The position numbers and the translations under genes were made by a program. Positions 8,425-19,049 of a stretch of 64,000 nt of DNA are shown in pieces (position 1 is the first letter of the stretch; every line of letters begins with the position of its first letter). A model generated the notes under the pieces. That model had not been told where the DNA came from. It saw only the letters and a list, made by a program, of their open reading frames with translations, and ran no database searches. The stretch is from Thiosocius sp942490985 (GTDB lineage: Bacteria > Pseudomonadota > Gammaproteobacteria > Chromatiales > Chromatiaceae): the NCBI GenBank assembly GCA_942490985.1, contig CALNYW010000006.1, positions 62,001-126,000 of the forward strand. Reading direction: 5' to 3'.

Positions 8425-8847
8425 ATGTCGCTAGAAGCAGGCGTGTTGGTTTGGATGGTAGGGAGCCTCGCCGGGAGTATGCTGTTCTTCGGCGTGGTGG
8501 TTGCCCCGCAGGTTTTTCGTGTACTGCCAGAGGAGTCGGCCGGAAAGTTTCTGCGGGCCTTTTTCCCGGGATATTACCTGTGGGGAGGCGTCGTTGCGAC
8601 GCTTGCCGGGCTGGCCGCGTTGTTCATCGATTGGGTCAGCAGCCTGATCTGCCTGCTGGTCATCGTGTCGTTCGCCTATGCGCGCCAAAGGCTAATGCCT
8701 CAGATCAATGACGCCCGCGACGCATCGCTCCGCGGCGAGGCGCAGGCACAGCAACGGTTCGCGCACTTGCACCGGTTAAGCGTGGCGATAAACGGGGTCC
8801 AGTTTCTGCTGCTGCTGATCGTCGCCGCCCGAATCATCTGGACCTGA
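8425..8847 (+). CDS. DUF4149/TMEM205-like membrane protein
   Basis: The 140-residue protein has four predicted membrane segments (about 5-28, 48-67, 68-87 and 117-138). The first contains GSLAGSMLFFGVVVAPQVF, a pattern typical of DUF4149 proteins, with the conserved F-x-V-APxVF element. Function of the family is unknown. GGAG precedes the ATG. It stands alone between a small exported protein and the fasciclin gene. Confidence 0.8.
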   Translation: MSLEAGVLVWMVGSLAGSMLFFGVVVAPQVFRVLPEESAGKFLRAFFPGYYLWGGVVATLAGLAALFIDWVSSLICLLVIVSFAYARQRLMPQINDARDASLRGEAQAQQRFAHLHRLSVAINGVQFLLLLIVAARIIWT

Positions 8848-8977
8848 GGACGACGCTTCGTCCTGGCCTTTTCGTCGCGCCCCCTGGGGTAAACACGGCG
8901 AGCTTGTCGGACGATCGTTGGTCTTAGTACGCGAGAAGAACAACTTCCCTTTCAAACCAGATCAGGAAATACCCGTT

Positions 8978-9721
8978 ATGAAGAAGTACCTCAACCATGT
9001 ATCGCTGTCTCTCGTGTTCGCCTTTTCTGCCGTTGCGACGGCACCTGCGATGGCCAATCACGGCAAGGGCGCATACCCGTCGTGGTCATCGCATCACGGT
9101 TCCTACTATAGGGGCGGCAAAAGCGCCGGTTACGGCCCGGTGAAAAAGTATCGGCACGGCGGGTGGTCTCACAAGTATCGCATGGCTCCGCGCTACGGTG
9201 CCCCGATGTACCAACAGCGTCCGGCCTACGGCGCAGCGATGCAGCAGCCCTACACGCAGAGCCAATCGTCGCAAACCCAAGCCGCGCCAACGGCTGCGGT
9301 CGCTGCAAAAGCCACGCCGGCGCCAACCCCCGCTAAGGCACTGACGATCGTCGAAACGGCGGTAGGGGCTGGCGCGTTCTCTACCCTGGTGTCTGCGGTC
9401 CAGGCTGCCGATTTGGTCGCAACCTTGGACGGTGAGGGTCCGTTTACGGTCTTTGCACCGACCGACGAGGCATTCAGTCAACTGCCAGAGGGCGCAGTCT
9501 CGGGATTACTGAGCAACCCTGAGGCGTTGACATCGGTGCTGACGTATCACGTCGTCGCGGGTCGACTGACAGCTGCCGACCTGTTGGAAAGGGGCGAGGT
9601 CGAGACCCTGAACGGTGCCCGGCTCAACATCGCCCAGATCGACGTCGCAACGGCCGATGTCGCGGCATCCAACGGTATCATCCACATCATCGATGCGGTG
9701 TTGACGCCGCCGCAGCAGTAA
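8978..9721 (+). CDS. Secreted fasciclin (FAS1) domain protein
   Basis: The 247-residue product has a signal peptide (cut near AMA-NHG, residue 26), a low-complexity segment rich in Gly, Tyr, His and Arg (27-95), an Ala/Pro/Thr linker (100-118) and one FAS1 domain (120-245). The FAS1 H1 box FTVFAPTDEAF is at 156-166, the YHVV motif at 190-193, and the H2 box GIIHIIDAVLTP at 233-244. FAS1 proteins act in adhesion or matrix interactions. ATG at 8978 follows AGGAAA; an earlier in-frame GTG at 8918 would spoil the signal peptide. The basic, aromatic linker could bind polysaccharide or the cell surface (inference). Confidence 0.9.
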   Translation: MKKYLNHVSLSLVFAFSAVATAPAMANHGKGAYPSWSSHHGSYYRGGKSAGYGPVKKYRHGGWSHKYRMAPRYGAPMYQQRPAYGAAMQQPYTQSQSSQTQAAPTAAVAAKATPAPTPAKALTIVETAVGAGAFSTLVSAVQAADLVATLDGEGPFTVFAPTDEAFSQLPEGAVSGLLSNPEALTSVLTYHVVAGRLTAADLLERGEVETLNGARLNIAQIDVATADVAASNGIIHIIDAVLTPPQQ

Positions 9722-9758
9722 TGGCCCTCAGCCTGGTGTTAACTCCGCGACTGAGTTC

Positions 9759-10721
9759 GTGAAATCCCCGCTACCGACGGCCAGCGCCCCATCGGCGCTG
9801 GCCGACTGGTTTATGCTGCTCGCCCTGACGATCATGTGGGGTTCGGCGTTTGCGTTGACCAAAGTGGCCGTCGCCGGTCTTTCTCCTGATCTCGTCGTCG
9901 CAACACGCCTCGCGGTGGGCGCCAGTCTGCTGGTGGTGGTTTGGTGGAGCAACCGCTTGCCATTGCCTCGCAACAAACGCCTTTGGCTGTTTTTCTTACT
10001 CATCGCGCTGTTTGGCAATGTCATCCCTTTCAACCTGATCGCCTGGGGCCAGGTCTACATCGACAGCAGCCTCGCCGGGCTCTTGATGGCGGTGATGCCA
10101 CTGTTCACCCTGCTGTTGGCACACTTTGCGATCCCGGGTGAGCGCCTGAACTGGCCCCGAATGACCGGTTTCGTGGTCGGGCTGCTCGGCGTTGCGGTAT
10201 TGCTTGGCCCGGATATCCAGCTGGACTCAAACCCGAACGAACCCTTTTTGTGGGCAACGCTAGCCGTATTGGCTGGTGCGCTGTGTTACGCAATATCGAC
10301 TGTACTAACCCGGCTGCGGCCGGTTAGTGATGTCACAACCAGTGCGGCGGCGACGACCGGCATCGGGGCGGTCCTGATGTTGGTGACAATGCACCCGACG
10401 GATTCGGTCACGCAGATCGAACAAGCCTCGTTTGGGGTGTTGGGCGCTGTTGTCGTGCTCGGCGTGTTTTCAACGGCCCTCGCGGCGATACTCTACTTCC
10501 GCTTGATCGGGCGCGCCGGCCCGGCCTTCGTGTCTCAATTGAACTATCTGATACCGCTCTGGGCAGTGATTCTCGGTGCACTGATGTTCGGTGAGCGTCC
10601 GGCAACGACTGATTACCTGGCGATGGTCATCATCCTCGGTGGTATCGCCCTGTCTCAACGCGCACCGAAAGACCGCCTGAACGGCCAACGCGAACTCGCC
10701 ACCCGCCAAACCAACCAATGA
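9759..10721 (+). CDS. EamA-family (drug/metabolite) transporter
   Basis: The 320-residue protein has ten predicted membrane segments in two EamA repeats. The first repeat starts with the typical MWGSAFALTKVAV, and the second with ALCYAISTVLTR. The tail is short and polar. Such proteins export amino acids, nucleosides or drugs, and the substrate cannot be read from sequence. The start is a GTG at 9759; an internal ATG at 9813 would remove the first 18 residues and part of the lead-in. It follows the fasciclin gene by 37 bases on the same strand but no functional link is evident. Confidence 0.88.
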   Translation: MKSPLPTASAPSALADWFMLLALTIMWGSAFALTKVAVAGLSPDLVVATRLAVGASLLVVVWWSNRLPLPRNKRLWLFFLLIALFGNVIPFNLIAWGQVYIDSSLAGLLMAVMPLFTLLLAHFAIPGERLNWPRMTGFVVGLLGVAVLLGPDIQLDSNPNEPFLWATLAVLAGALCYAISTVLTRLRPVSDVTTSAAATTGIGAVLMLVTMHPTDSVTQIEQASFGVLGAVVVLGVFSTALAAILYFRLIGRAGPAFVSQLNYLIPLWAVILGALMFGERPATTDYLAMVIILGGIALSQRAPKDRLNGQRELATRQTNQ

Positions 10722-10787
10722 CGGATCCGAGTGATCTTTGTGGGCCGGCTGAGAGTTTCCGGATTGACTAAGTAGCCGACTAGCGAG

Positions 10788-11465
10788 TCACCCGTCCAAT
10801 CGCATGATCTCACGCAGTTCGGCGCTGGTGACGACATGGCAGTAGATCATGTTGATGATCTCCAGTTCGCGCAGATGAAGTTCATCGGTCCCGGCCGCAC
10901 AGCAGTCTTCGACGAGCACGACGTTGAAGCTCTCGTCGGCCAGGCTGCGCACGGTCGATGAGACGCACTGATCGGTGTAGATGCCCGTTACGATAACGTT
11001 GCGAATGCCCATATTCGCCAACACAAGGCGCAGGTTGGTCCCGGTCAATGCGCTGTCGGTGGTCTTGGTGACGACGATCTCACCCGACCGGGGTGCCACC
11101 CCGTCGGCGATCTGTGAAAGCTCGCTGCTGGTCGGCATCAGCAAGTTGTTCCAGCCCGGCATCTTCTGGCTCAGCGACCGGTCGCGTCCGTCTTCCAACA
11201 GACAAGCGATGCGGGCGTGGATGACATCGATACCGGTTGCCCGGCAGCTGTCCTGCAAGGCGCGTAAGGTCGGGATGACCGTGTCGTGCATCCGTGAGAA
11301 GAACGGCTGCCAGCGCGCCTGTTCCTCAGCGGTATCCTTGGCGACCAGTCCGTAATTCTGTATGTCGATGCACAGCAGGGCCGTTTCTGCGGCCGGCAGG
11401 ACGAGCGGTTCGGGTTCTGGTGCATCGGCGTAGTAAAAAGAACGGTGGGCAGTTTTCCAGGACAT
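10788..11465 (-). CDS. Isochorismatase-family cysteine hydrolase
   Basis: The 225-residue protein has the complete cysteine-hydrolase triad: Asp34 in LLCIDIQN, Lys134 in VVTKTTDSAL and Cys167 in YTDQCVSSTVR. Members include nicotinamidases, N-carbamoylsarcosine amidases, ureidoacrylate hydrolases and isochorismatases. The extended N-terminus (WKTAHRSFYYADAPEPEPL) and size fit amidohydrolase-type members better than nicotinamidase, but the substrate is not clear. It is transcribed alone, facing the EamA gene. Confidence 0.88.
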   Translation of the reverse strand: MSWKTAHRSFYYADAPEPEPLVLPAAETALLCIDIQNYGLVAKDTAEEQARWQPFFSRMHDTVIPTLRALQDSCRATGIDVIHARIACLLEDGRDRSLSQKMPGWNNLLMPTSSELSQIADGVAPRSGEIVVTKTTDSALTGTNLRLVLANMGIRNVIVTGIYTDQCVSSTVRSLADESFNVVLVEDCCAAGTDELHLRELEIINMIYCHVVTSAELREIMRLDG

Positions 11466-11719
11466 CGATTGTCTCCTGATTTGTGTCAGTTACGTATGGC
11501 ACCAAGCCGCTGACGCAAGGTCAAGTGAAGTATGCGCGGTGTTCGCGGTTATCCATGATGGTGCGTATTTTCGACGTCGCACCAATACTGAGCAGGGAAT
11601 CGGTCGCCTTCGACGGGGGTTCAGGCGCGTTTCCCAAGATCTGTGGGCGACTGGCCGTCACGGGAAACCAATGGCATGCAAGTTGAATCAAAAAAGCCGA
11701 ATTCTTGCGGAAGGTAAAC

Positions 11720-13312
11720 ATGACACACATCACAGGGGTTCCAAGGCGCCCCGTCGTTCTCGTGATACTCGACGGCTACGGGGTGAATCCGGGCAAACGA
11801 AACAACGGCGTGGTGGAAGCCAAAACACCGCACCTCGATGCCTATTTCAGCCGTTATCCGCATACGACCCTGGCGGCTTCTGGCGCTGCCGTTGGGCTAC
11901 CCGATGGGCAGATGGGTAACTCTGAGGTCGGCCATCTCACGCTTGGCGCCGGGGACATCATTCGACAGGATGCCGTCCGCATCAGCGATGCGATAGAGAG
12001 CCGCGACTTCTTCGCCAACCCGGCGTTTCTGGAGGCGATCGAGCGAGGGGCGCGTCAGGGTGGCGTGGTCCACTTGTTGGGCCTGGTTTCCGACGGCGGC
12101 GTGCATAGTCACCTCGATCACTTATCCGCCTTGATCGCAATGTGCGGTAAGCATGGCGTCAAACCGCTACTCCATGCGATTACCGATGGGCGAGATACGG
12201 CGCCGCGTTCGGCGATGCACTACCTGCCATCCGTCGACGAGCAACTGCGTGCCGCTGGCGGCGGTATCGCCAGTATTTGCGGCCGTTACTATGCGATGGA
12301 TCGCGATAACCGCTGGGACCGTACGGAGCGCGCTTGGCGAGCCTACATGCTCGGCAAAGGGCAACACGCGGCGTCCTACCAATCCGCCATCGAAATGGCC
12401 TACGCGGCCGGCGAATCCGATGAGTTCATCAAGCCGATCTTACTCCCGGACTACCAGCAGATAGGCAGTGGCGACTCACTGATCTTTTTCAATTTCCGCA
12501 AGGACAGGCCCCGCCAGATAACCGCCGCGATTGCCGATGCCGGTTTCAAGGGTTTCGACCGCGGTGACACGCCACTGGCGGCAGTGACCTGCATGATGCC
12601 CTATGAGCGGCGCCTCGAGCTGCCGTTCGCGTTCGAGCCAGAGCAGCCGGCTGCCACGCTGGGGCAGGTAATGAGCACCCTGGGAATTGCCCAGTTCCAC
12701 TGCGCCGAGACTGAGAAATACGCGCACGTCACCTACTTTTTCAACGGTGGGCGTACGGCGCCGTACAGTGGTGAGAATCAGCTACTGGTCCCGTCACCGA
12801 GTGTCGCCACCTACGACCTCAAACCATCGATGAGTGCTGACGCGGTTGCCGATGCCGTTGTCGGGGCGATCAGTACCGGGCGCTACGGCTTCATCGTGGT
12901 TAACTTTGCCAACGGCGATATGGTGGGTCATACCGCAAAGCGTGAAGCTGTGCTCGAAGCCGTGGAGACGCTCGACCGCGAAGTCCCTCGCGTCCTGGAG
13001 GCGGCAGAACGGTCTGGCTACAGCGTTATCCTGACCGCCGATCACGGGAATTGTGAAGAGCTGGTCGACCCGTTTACCGGTGAACCGCATACCCAGCACA
13101 CCACCTACCCTGTCCCCTGTCTGGTGATCGATGAGGCGAACTGGCAGCTTTCTTCCGGTAGCGGTTTGGCGAACGTCGCCCCGACGGTGCTTGAGCTAAT
13201 GGGCTTGAAAACACCGGCTGCGATGCGTGCCGGGTCGATTCTATTGCGTCAGTTGCCGGGTGCGCGACCGGAACAGCGGAGTCGGCCATCCGGTCTCCGC
13301 GGTGCGGCCTGA
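11720..13312 (+). CDS. gpmI: 2,3-bisphosphoglycerate-independent phosphoglycerate mutase
   Basis: The 530-residue enzyme converts 3-phosphoglycerate to 2-phosphoglycerate using two Mn ions and a phosphoserine. Asp18 in VILDGYG and Ser68 in GQMGNSEVGH are the metal ligand and nucleophile; HSHLDHL and GRDTAPRSA follow in the phosphotransferase insert, and LTADHGNCEEL with the later HTTYPVP supply the second metal site. Length is close to the usual 510-520. ATG at 11720 has GGAAGG ahead; a TTG at 11705 is less likely. The last residues (QRSRPSGLRGAA) extend slightly past the family end. Confidence 0.97.
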   Translation: MTHITGVPRRPVVLVILDGYGVNPGKRNNGVVEAKTPHLDAYFSRYPHTTLAASGAAVGLPDGQMGNSEVGHLTLGAGDIIRQDAVRISDAIESRDFFANPAFLEAIERGARQGGVVHLLGLVSDGGVHSHLDHLSALIAMCGKHGVKPLLHAITDGRDTAPRSAMHYLPSVDEQLRAAGGGIASICGRYYAMDRDNRWDRTERAWRAYMLGKGQHAASYQSAIEMAYAAGESDEFIKPILLPDYQQIGSGDSLIFFNFRKDRPRQITAAIADAGFKGFDRGDTPLAAVTCMMPYERRLELPFAFEPEQPAATLGQVMSTLGIAQFHCAETEKYAHVTYFFNGGRTAPYSGENQLLVPSPSVATYDLKPSMSADAVADAVVGAISTGRYGFIVVNFANGDMVGHTAKREAVLEAVETLDREVPRVLEAAERSGYSVILTADHGNCEELVDPFTGEPHTQHTTYPVPCLVIDEANWQLSSGSGLANVAPTVLELMGLKTPAAMRAGSILLRQLPGARPEQRSRPSGLRGAA

Positions 13313-13314
13313 TA

Positions 13315-14670
13315 TCAGCGCGAGACCATCGTCAGCAACCGCTCGCCACGACGGAGCCGCAGTTGGCTGATGCGGGATTCTGCCGCCTCGCGCAGCTCAT
13401 CGAGTGTTTTCACACGGGTGCGGTTGACCTGAAAAATCACGTCGCCTTCGCGCAGACCGCTGCGCCAGGCAGGGCTGTCTTCGGTAACGCGGCCGACAGC
13501 TATGCCGGAATTGCTTCCAAGGTGTGAACTATCGATGATGGCGCTGACCCGCGTGCCGGCAAGTTGTGGGCTGATGTCGCCTGCATCGACGTAACCCTCA
13601 AAGGGATCGGCGATACGCGCGTCCAGCGTCATGCCGCGCCCGGCGCGCAATACCTCGACGCGTAGCATCTCGCCCACACGTAGCAGTGCCAGTTGGGTTG
13701 TCAGATCCGACGCGCTCGAGATAGGACGCTGGTTGATCTCAGTAATCAGGTCGCCTGCACGTAATCCGGCACGGGCCCCAGCGGAGTCTGCCTTCACGCT
13801 GGTTACGACGGCGCCAGTGCTGCCCGGCGGTAGGGCCAACGCGTTTGCGAGATCGCGGTCGATATCTTGCACGCTGATACCGAAGGTGCCGCGATACACA
13901 CTGCCGTATTCGATGATTTGGCGCTTGATTGCCGATGCCATGTTGATCGGTATCGCGAAGCCGATGCCGACATTACCGCCGCTCGGGGCAAGGATCGCCG
14001 TATTGATGCCGACCAGTTCACCCCGTAAGTTGACCAACGGACCGCCTGAGTTACCTGGGTTGATGGATGCATCGGTTTGAATGAAGTCCTCGTAACCTTC
14101 GATGCCCAGCCCACTGCGCCCCAGCGCGCTGACAATGCCCGATGTAACGGTCTGGCGCAGCCCGAAGGGATTGCCGATCGCAACGACGAAATCGCCGACG
14201 CGCAGACGGTCAGAGTCACTGACGCGAACGGCTCGGAGATCATCTGCCGGGATTTGCAAAAGCGCGACGTCCGTTTCCGGGTCGGCCCCCAGCAATTCGG
14301 CGGCCAACTCTCGGCCGTCGTGCAGCGTGACCGAAATCTCGCTCGCCTTCTCAACAACGTGGTGGTTGGTCAGGACGTATCCGGCCTGGGCGTCGACGAT
14401 GACCCCGGATCCGAGGCTCTGGCTGCGGCGTTCCCGGCGCTCGGTCGGCAGCTCAAAGAACCGACGGAAGAAGGGATCTCGCAAAAAAGGGTGGTCTTCG
14501 TGACGCACGACGCTGACCGTGGAGATGTTGACCACCGCCGGCGTGACGCGCTCGAGCATCGGGGCGAGGCTCGGCAGGGGTTCCCCATCGACGGCAGCCG
14601 GTAGGGCGGCCATCGCTGTTGCCGAGAGCAGCAGCGCGGAGGCGACTAGCGTACGTAGTGTGCGGTGCAT
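13315..14670 (-). CDS. Periplasmic HtrA-type serine protease (DegQ/MucD-like)
   Basis: The 451-residue protein has a signal peptide (residues 1-22), a trypsin-like domain with His104 (TNHHVV), Asp134 (TDVALL) and Ser208 (NPGNSGG), then two PDZ domains (about 265-350 and 370-445). This layout is that of DegP/DegQ/MucD, envelope quality-control proteases. A longer frame up to 14802 would hide the signal peptide, so the ATG at 14670 is preferred. It sits directly next to the small heat-shock protein gene, transcribed in the same direction, and convergent with gpmI with two bases between them, so both may share a stress response (inference). Confidence 0.95.
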   Translation of the reverse strand: MHRTLRTLVASALLLSATAMAALPAAVDGEPLPSLAPMLERVTPAVVNISTVSVVRHEDHPFLRDPFFRRFFELPTERRERRSQSLGSGVIVDAQAGYVLTNHHVVEKASEISVTLHDGRELAAELLGADPETDVALLQIPADDLRAVRVSDSDRLRVGDFVVAIGNPFGLRQTVTSGIVSALGRSGLGIEGYEDFIQTDASINPGNSGGPLVNLRGELVGINTAILAPSGGNVGIGFAIPINMASAIKRQIIEYGSVYRGTFGISVQDIDRDLANALALPPGSTGAVVTSVKADSAGARAGLRAGDLITEINQRPISSASDLTTQLALLRVGEMLRVEVLRAGRGMTLDARIADPFEGYVDAGDISPQLAGTRVSAIIDSSHLGSNSGIAVGRVTEDSPAWRSGLREGDVIFQVNRTRVKTLDELREAAESRISQLRLRRGERLLTMVSR

Positions 14671-14746
14671 TCGGCGTTTCCGTCTGCGGCGAGTGACTTG
14701 GCTAACGAAAAGGTCACCGCACAATAGCTGCGCGGTGACCGGAAGG

Positions 14747-15202
14747 TCAGGCGGCGTGGGCCTGGTTATCGATGAGCTTCTCGTCGCTGTTGCGAATTTC
14801 AATGCGACGGGGTTTCATCGCCTCGGGGACTTCCCGCATCAGATCGATGTGCAGCAGCCCATCTTTGAGGTCAGCACCCTGCACCCTGACGTAGTCGGCG
14901 AGCTGATACTTGCGTTCGAAGTCACGGTTGGCAATGCCCTGGTGCAGGTACTGGCGGTCGGCGACATCATTGCCTTTGCGGCCAGCGACTCTCAGCAGGT
15001 TGTCCTTGGTCTCGATCTCGATGTCGTCAGCACCGAAGCCAGCAACCGCCATGGTGATGCGATAGCGGTCTTCACCAGTCAGTTCGATGTTGTACGGGGG
15101 ATAACCGCCGGCATCGGCGCGGTTGGCATTTTCCAGCGCGTCAGCGAGCCGATCGAAACCAATGGCAGTGCGGAAAAGGGGAGAAAAGTCATAAGCATTC
15201 AT
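14747..15202 (-). CDS. ibpA: Small heat-shock protein, Hsp20/IbpA type
   Basis: The 151-residue protein is a typical IbpA-class alpha-crystallin chaperone, which holds unfolding proteins for later refolding. N-terminal MNAYDFSPLFRTAIGFDRL matches the IbpA N-arm; the alpha-crystallin domain spans about 36-125, with YNIELTGEDRYRITMAVAGF at its start and the DLKDGLLHIDL turn near the end; the tail has the RRIEI anchor motif (I-x-I). ATG at 15202 is used because the longer frame would read through the leader. A predicted sigma-32 promoter (15285-15312) and a ROSE-like hairpin over the ribosome-binding site support heat control at two levels. Confidence 0.95.
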   Translation of the reverse strand: MNAYDFSPLFRTAIGFDRLADALENANRADAGGYPPYNIELTGEDRYRITMAVAGFGADDIEIETKDNLLRVAGRKGNDVADRQYLHQGIANRDFERKYQLADYVRVQGADLKDGLLHIDLMREVPEAMKPRRIEIRNSDEKLIDNQAHAA

Positions 15203-15206
15203 CTGT

Positions 15207-15226
15207 ATGTCCTCGTTAAGCAACAT
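15207..15226 (-). promoter_or_regulatory. ROSE-like RNA thermometer hairpin over the ibpA ribosome-binding site
   Basis: In the mRNA, AUG-UUGCU (15226-15219) can pair with AGGA-CAU (15213-15207) around the five-base loop UAACG. AGGA is the ribosome-binding site, ending four bases beyond CAU-AC from the start codon. UUGCU opposite AGGA, with one unpaired G, is the hallmark of ROSE elements, which are known in ibpA leaders of gammaproteobacteria. Pairing was worked out by eye and no energy was calculated. Confidence 0.7.
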
Positions 15227-15256
15227 GGTTTTGGTATCCAGAAGGATCACCGTTGG

Positions 15257-15277
15257 ACGGGCCCCGAAGGCGCCCGT
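15257..15277 (-). promoter_or_regulatory. 5' hairpin of the ibpA leader
   Basis: In the mRNA, ACGGGC and GCCCGU close a stem that continues, after one G-G mismatch, with CC/GG around a three-base loop. It would begin almost at the predicted transcription start and fits the first hairpin of a multi-hairpin ROSE leader. Confidence 0.5.
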
Positions 15278-15284
15278 AAGGGTC

Positions 15285-15312
15285 AAATAAGGCCATTTCG
15301 ATAGCTTTCAAG
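15285..15312 (-). promoter_or_regulatory. Predicted sigma-32 (heat-shock) promoter of ibpA
   Basis: On the minus strand CTTGAA (15312-15307) matches the sigma-32 -35 element exactly, and CCTTATTT (15292-15285) matches six of eight positions of the -10 element CCCCATNT after a 14-base spacer. Start of transcription would be near 15278, a leader of about 75 bases. Confidence 0.55.
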
Positions 15313-15378
15313 GGGGCAGATGATTTGCGCTGGCGGTCATCCAACGGTACCGGGCACTCAACACATGACTGCCGTATT

Positions 15379-15465
15379 GCGTCTTTGCGAGACGCGTAGC
15401 GCTGCGGCAATCTGCCGACCTGCGTCACCGGGCCAGAGAACGCCGCACTGCGCTCGCGATGACTC
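15379..15465 (+). repeat. REP-like element, copy 2, with an inverted partial copy
   Basis: 15379-15413 reads CGTCTTTGCGAG, 16 bases, CAATCTG, matching the element at 1475-1512. A degenerate copy in the other direction lies at 15437-15463 (minus strand GTCATCGCGAGCGCAG...GCGTTCT). The pair could fold as one long hairpin, like paired REP units. It fills the space between ibpA and recQ. Confidence 0.5.
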
Positions 15466-15503
15466 GCGGACAACGTGGTCTGTCCCGGAATACTCTGCGC
15501 CGG

Positions 15504-17297
<1,794 letters not shown>

Positions 17298-17516
17298 GGT
17301 ATCGTGAATGGTGGCGCTGATGATGGCAGTTGAGGCGTGACTGATGTACGGATTGTAACGCGGTATGCGCGACAGTTTGGTCGCAGTGCGACCCAGCGCG
17401 ATCCTGTTGCAAATGCAGTCTGCTGGCTGCTGCCAACACCGAGCAGACCTGAAGCAGACGCCAATACAAGGGTGTTAGATATCGGAGCCGCTGCTCGATG
17501 ACGCAGGGGTGATTCG

Positions 17517-18059
17517 TCAGTCGGCGAGCTTCCAATCCTGCCAGCCCGAGTCATCTGCTGGCTTCTGAATCTTCCGCTGCTGTGTCGTGACCGGTACGGC
17601 CCGAGGCTGTCGAGCATTTGTGACCGTCTCTGGATCCGATTGAGAGAACAACGCCCGCAGAGCCGCCAGCTGAGGCGGGTTCCGAGTGACGAACTGGAAC
17701 CCGATACCTTTCTTCCCAATCCGGGCAATCCGGGCACGAACGCTGAGTTGCTGTCGCTGACTTTCGAGCACCACGGTGAACGCAACTTCCGCATTCGCCC
17801 CAACGCCTATGTCTGCGGAATCGATTTGAAGAAGTTGCCCCGGTTGTTTGAAGGCTAAGAACATACCTCCACGCGAGATCTCTCGGATTTCATAGATCGT
17901 CGCCCCCAAAGGTGGTATCAGCACAGAGGCTTGTCTGACAAGCTCGATCCGTCGGTCCGACCGTCGACTCTCCTTGGTGCCACCTGAGACAAGCGCCTGC
18001 TTTGCTATGTTTTCAAGTAGCAAAGCGGAATCAACGAATTCAAGGTCGTCGCTAGTCAT
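17517..18059 (-). CDS. PilZ-domain protein (probable cyclic di-GMP binding)
   Basis: The 180-residue protein has a PilZ domain at about 30-135. The RxxxR motif is RRSDR (residues 32-36) and the second motif reads EISRGG, where the usual D/N of (D/N)xSxxG is Glu, so affinity may differ. RIARIGKKGIGFQF closes the barrel. The C-terminal 45 residues are polar and probably disordered. ATG at 18059 is well placed after the short intergenic space. It lies upstream of recQ by about 220 bases, but a functional link is not evident. Confidence 0.85.
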   Translation of the reverse strand: MTSDDLEFVDSALLLENIAKQALVSGGTKESRRSDRRIELVRQASVLIPPLGATIYEIREISRGGMFLAFKQPGQLLQIDSADIGVGANAEVAFTVVLESQRQQLSVRARIARIGKKGIGFQFVTRNPPQLAALRALFSQSDPETVTNARQPRAVPVTTQQRKIQKPADDSGWQDWKLAD

Positions 18060-18369
18060 TTGGTTTATTTTCCACGAGCTAATTCCGACCAGCCGGGTCG
18101 AGATCGGCTGATTAGCAGTTTGTCATCTAGGGTATTCGGCATTCGATAGCCGAGCCTTGAGCGCCTGACTACTTTTATTCGGCTTTTGTCCCACAGCGGC
18201 CTGCTGATGCGCTCGATCAGCCAGTTTTCTGTATTCTTCCACGAGGTAGCGCGACATCATGGCGCAAGCAGGCATTGGCTCACTGAGCGATGGGCGACTG
18301 CAACCGGCCAAAAACGCCGAGGTTGCGCAAGCCTACTTTGCGACCGGCCAGGTGGCCGTTAGTAGGTCT
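18060..18369. other. Intergenic region with a possible small ORF
   Basis: A minus-strand frame ending at 18123 encodes about 45 residues from an ATG near 18260 (MMSRYLVEEYRKLADRAHQ). It lacks a clear ribosome-binding site and I do not recognise it, so it is left as unproven. Confidence 0.3.
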
Positions 18370-19020
18370 CTACTTGCGAAAGTTCATGATCCGGCCCGCA
18401 AACGGCTGAGAGAGCATTTCTCTTTCGTTGGATTGAATCTCAAAGTATGCGTAGCCCCGCCGAGCCATCTGTTTTCGAAAACGTCCCTGCTGACGGCGCC
18501 CAGGATCAACAATAATTACTTCGCATTGAAGTTTTGCATGATCGTCGATAAAGCCGGCGAGTTGTTCCGCGTGCTCGTGTTCGTACAAAACATCGCTGCC
18601 GATAATCAGGTCGAATTCACCCAACTCAGTGTTTGAATCCGACCAAGCTGTCCTAACAAATCGGATGTCAGGATCTGTATTTAGAGCCGTATTGATGGAG
18701 AGAAAGTTTGCCACGTCCGGATGATGATCAGTAGCAGTGAGATCTGCCATACGATGATTCAGAACCAGACTGGCCAGTCCAATCCCGCAACCAACCTCCA
18801 GAATCTTCTTGCCCTGCACGTCATAGTCAGACATCAGACGGGCAAGCACCTCTCCCGACGGCCAGATTACGCCAAACAGCGGCCACGTTGCAGATGAAAT
18901 GCCGAGTCTGGCAGCGGCTTCGGAATCGCCTGCGAACTGCTGTTTGTCCCGAAGCGTTTTCACGTGGATATCCGTATCGCCGAATTCAATGGTCCGATAA
19001 CGAAATCGCAACGAGGACAT
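18370..19020 (-). CDS. Class I SAM-dependent protein methyltransferase (METTL21/methyltransferase-16 type)
   Basis: The 216-residue protein has the SAM motif I LEVGCGIGL (74-82), the acidic residue in TATDHHPD (95-102), and SDVLYE (142-147), the post-motif II region typical of the METTL21/FAM86 lysine methyltransferase family. The WPSGEVLARLM segment before motif I is also shared with that family. The substrate is probably a protein side chain, but this is from family resemblance only. It follows the RRM gene by 29 bases on the same strand, and the pair may be co-transcribed. Confidence 0.85.
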   Translation of the reverse strand: MSSLRFRYRTIEFGDTDIHVKTLRDKQQFAGDSEAAARLGISSATWPLFGVIWPSGEVLARLMSDYDVQGKKILEVGCGIGLASLVLNHRMADLTATDHHPDVANFLSINTALNTDPDIRFVRTAWSDSNTELGEFDLIIGSDVLYEHEHAEQLAGFIDDHAKLQCEVIIVDPGRRQQGRFRKQMARRGYAYFEIQSNEREMLSQPFAGRIMNFRK

Positions 19021-19049
19021 ATGGATGCTGGTGCGTTGGAGCCGCGGGA

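Noticed and set aside
14077..15304. Frames on the + strand opposite the HtrA protease and ibpA
   Set aside because: They are shadows of strongly conserved minus-strand genes.
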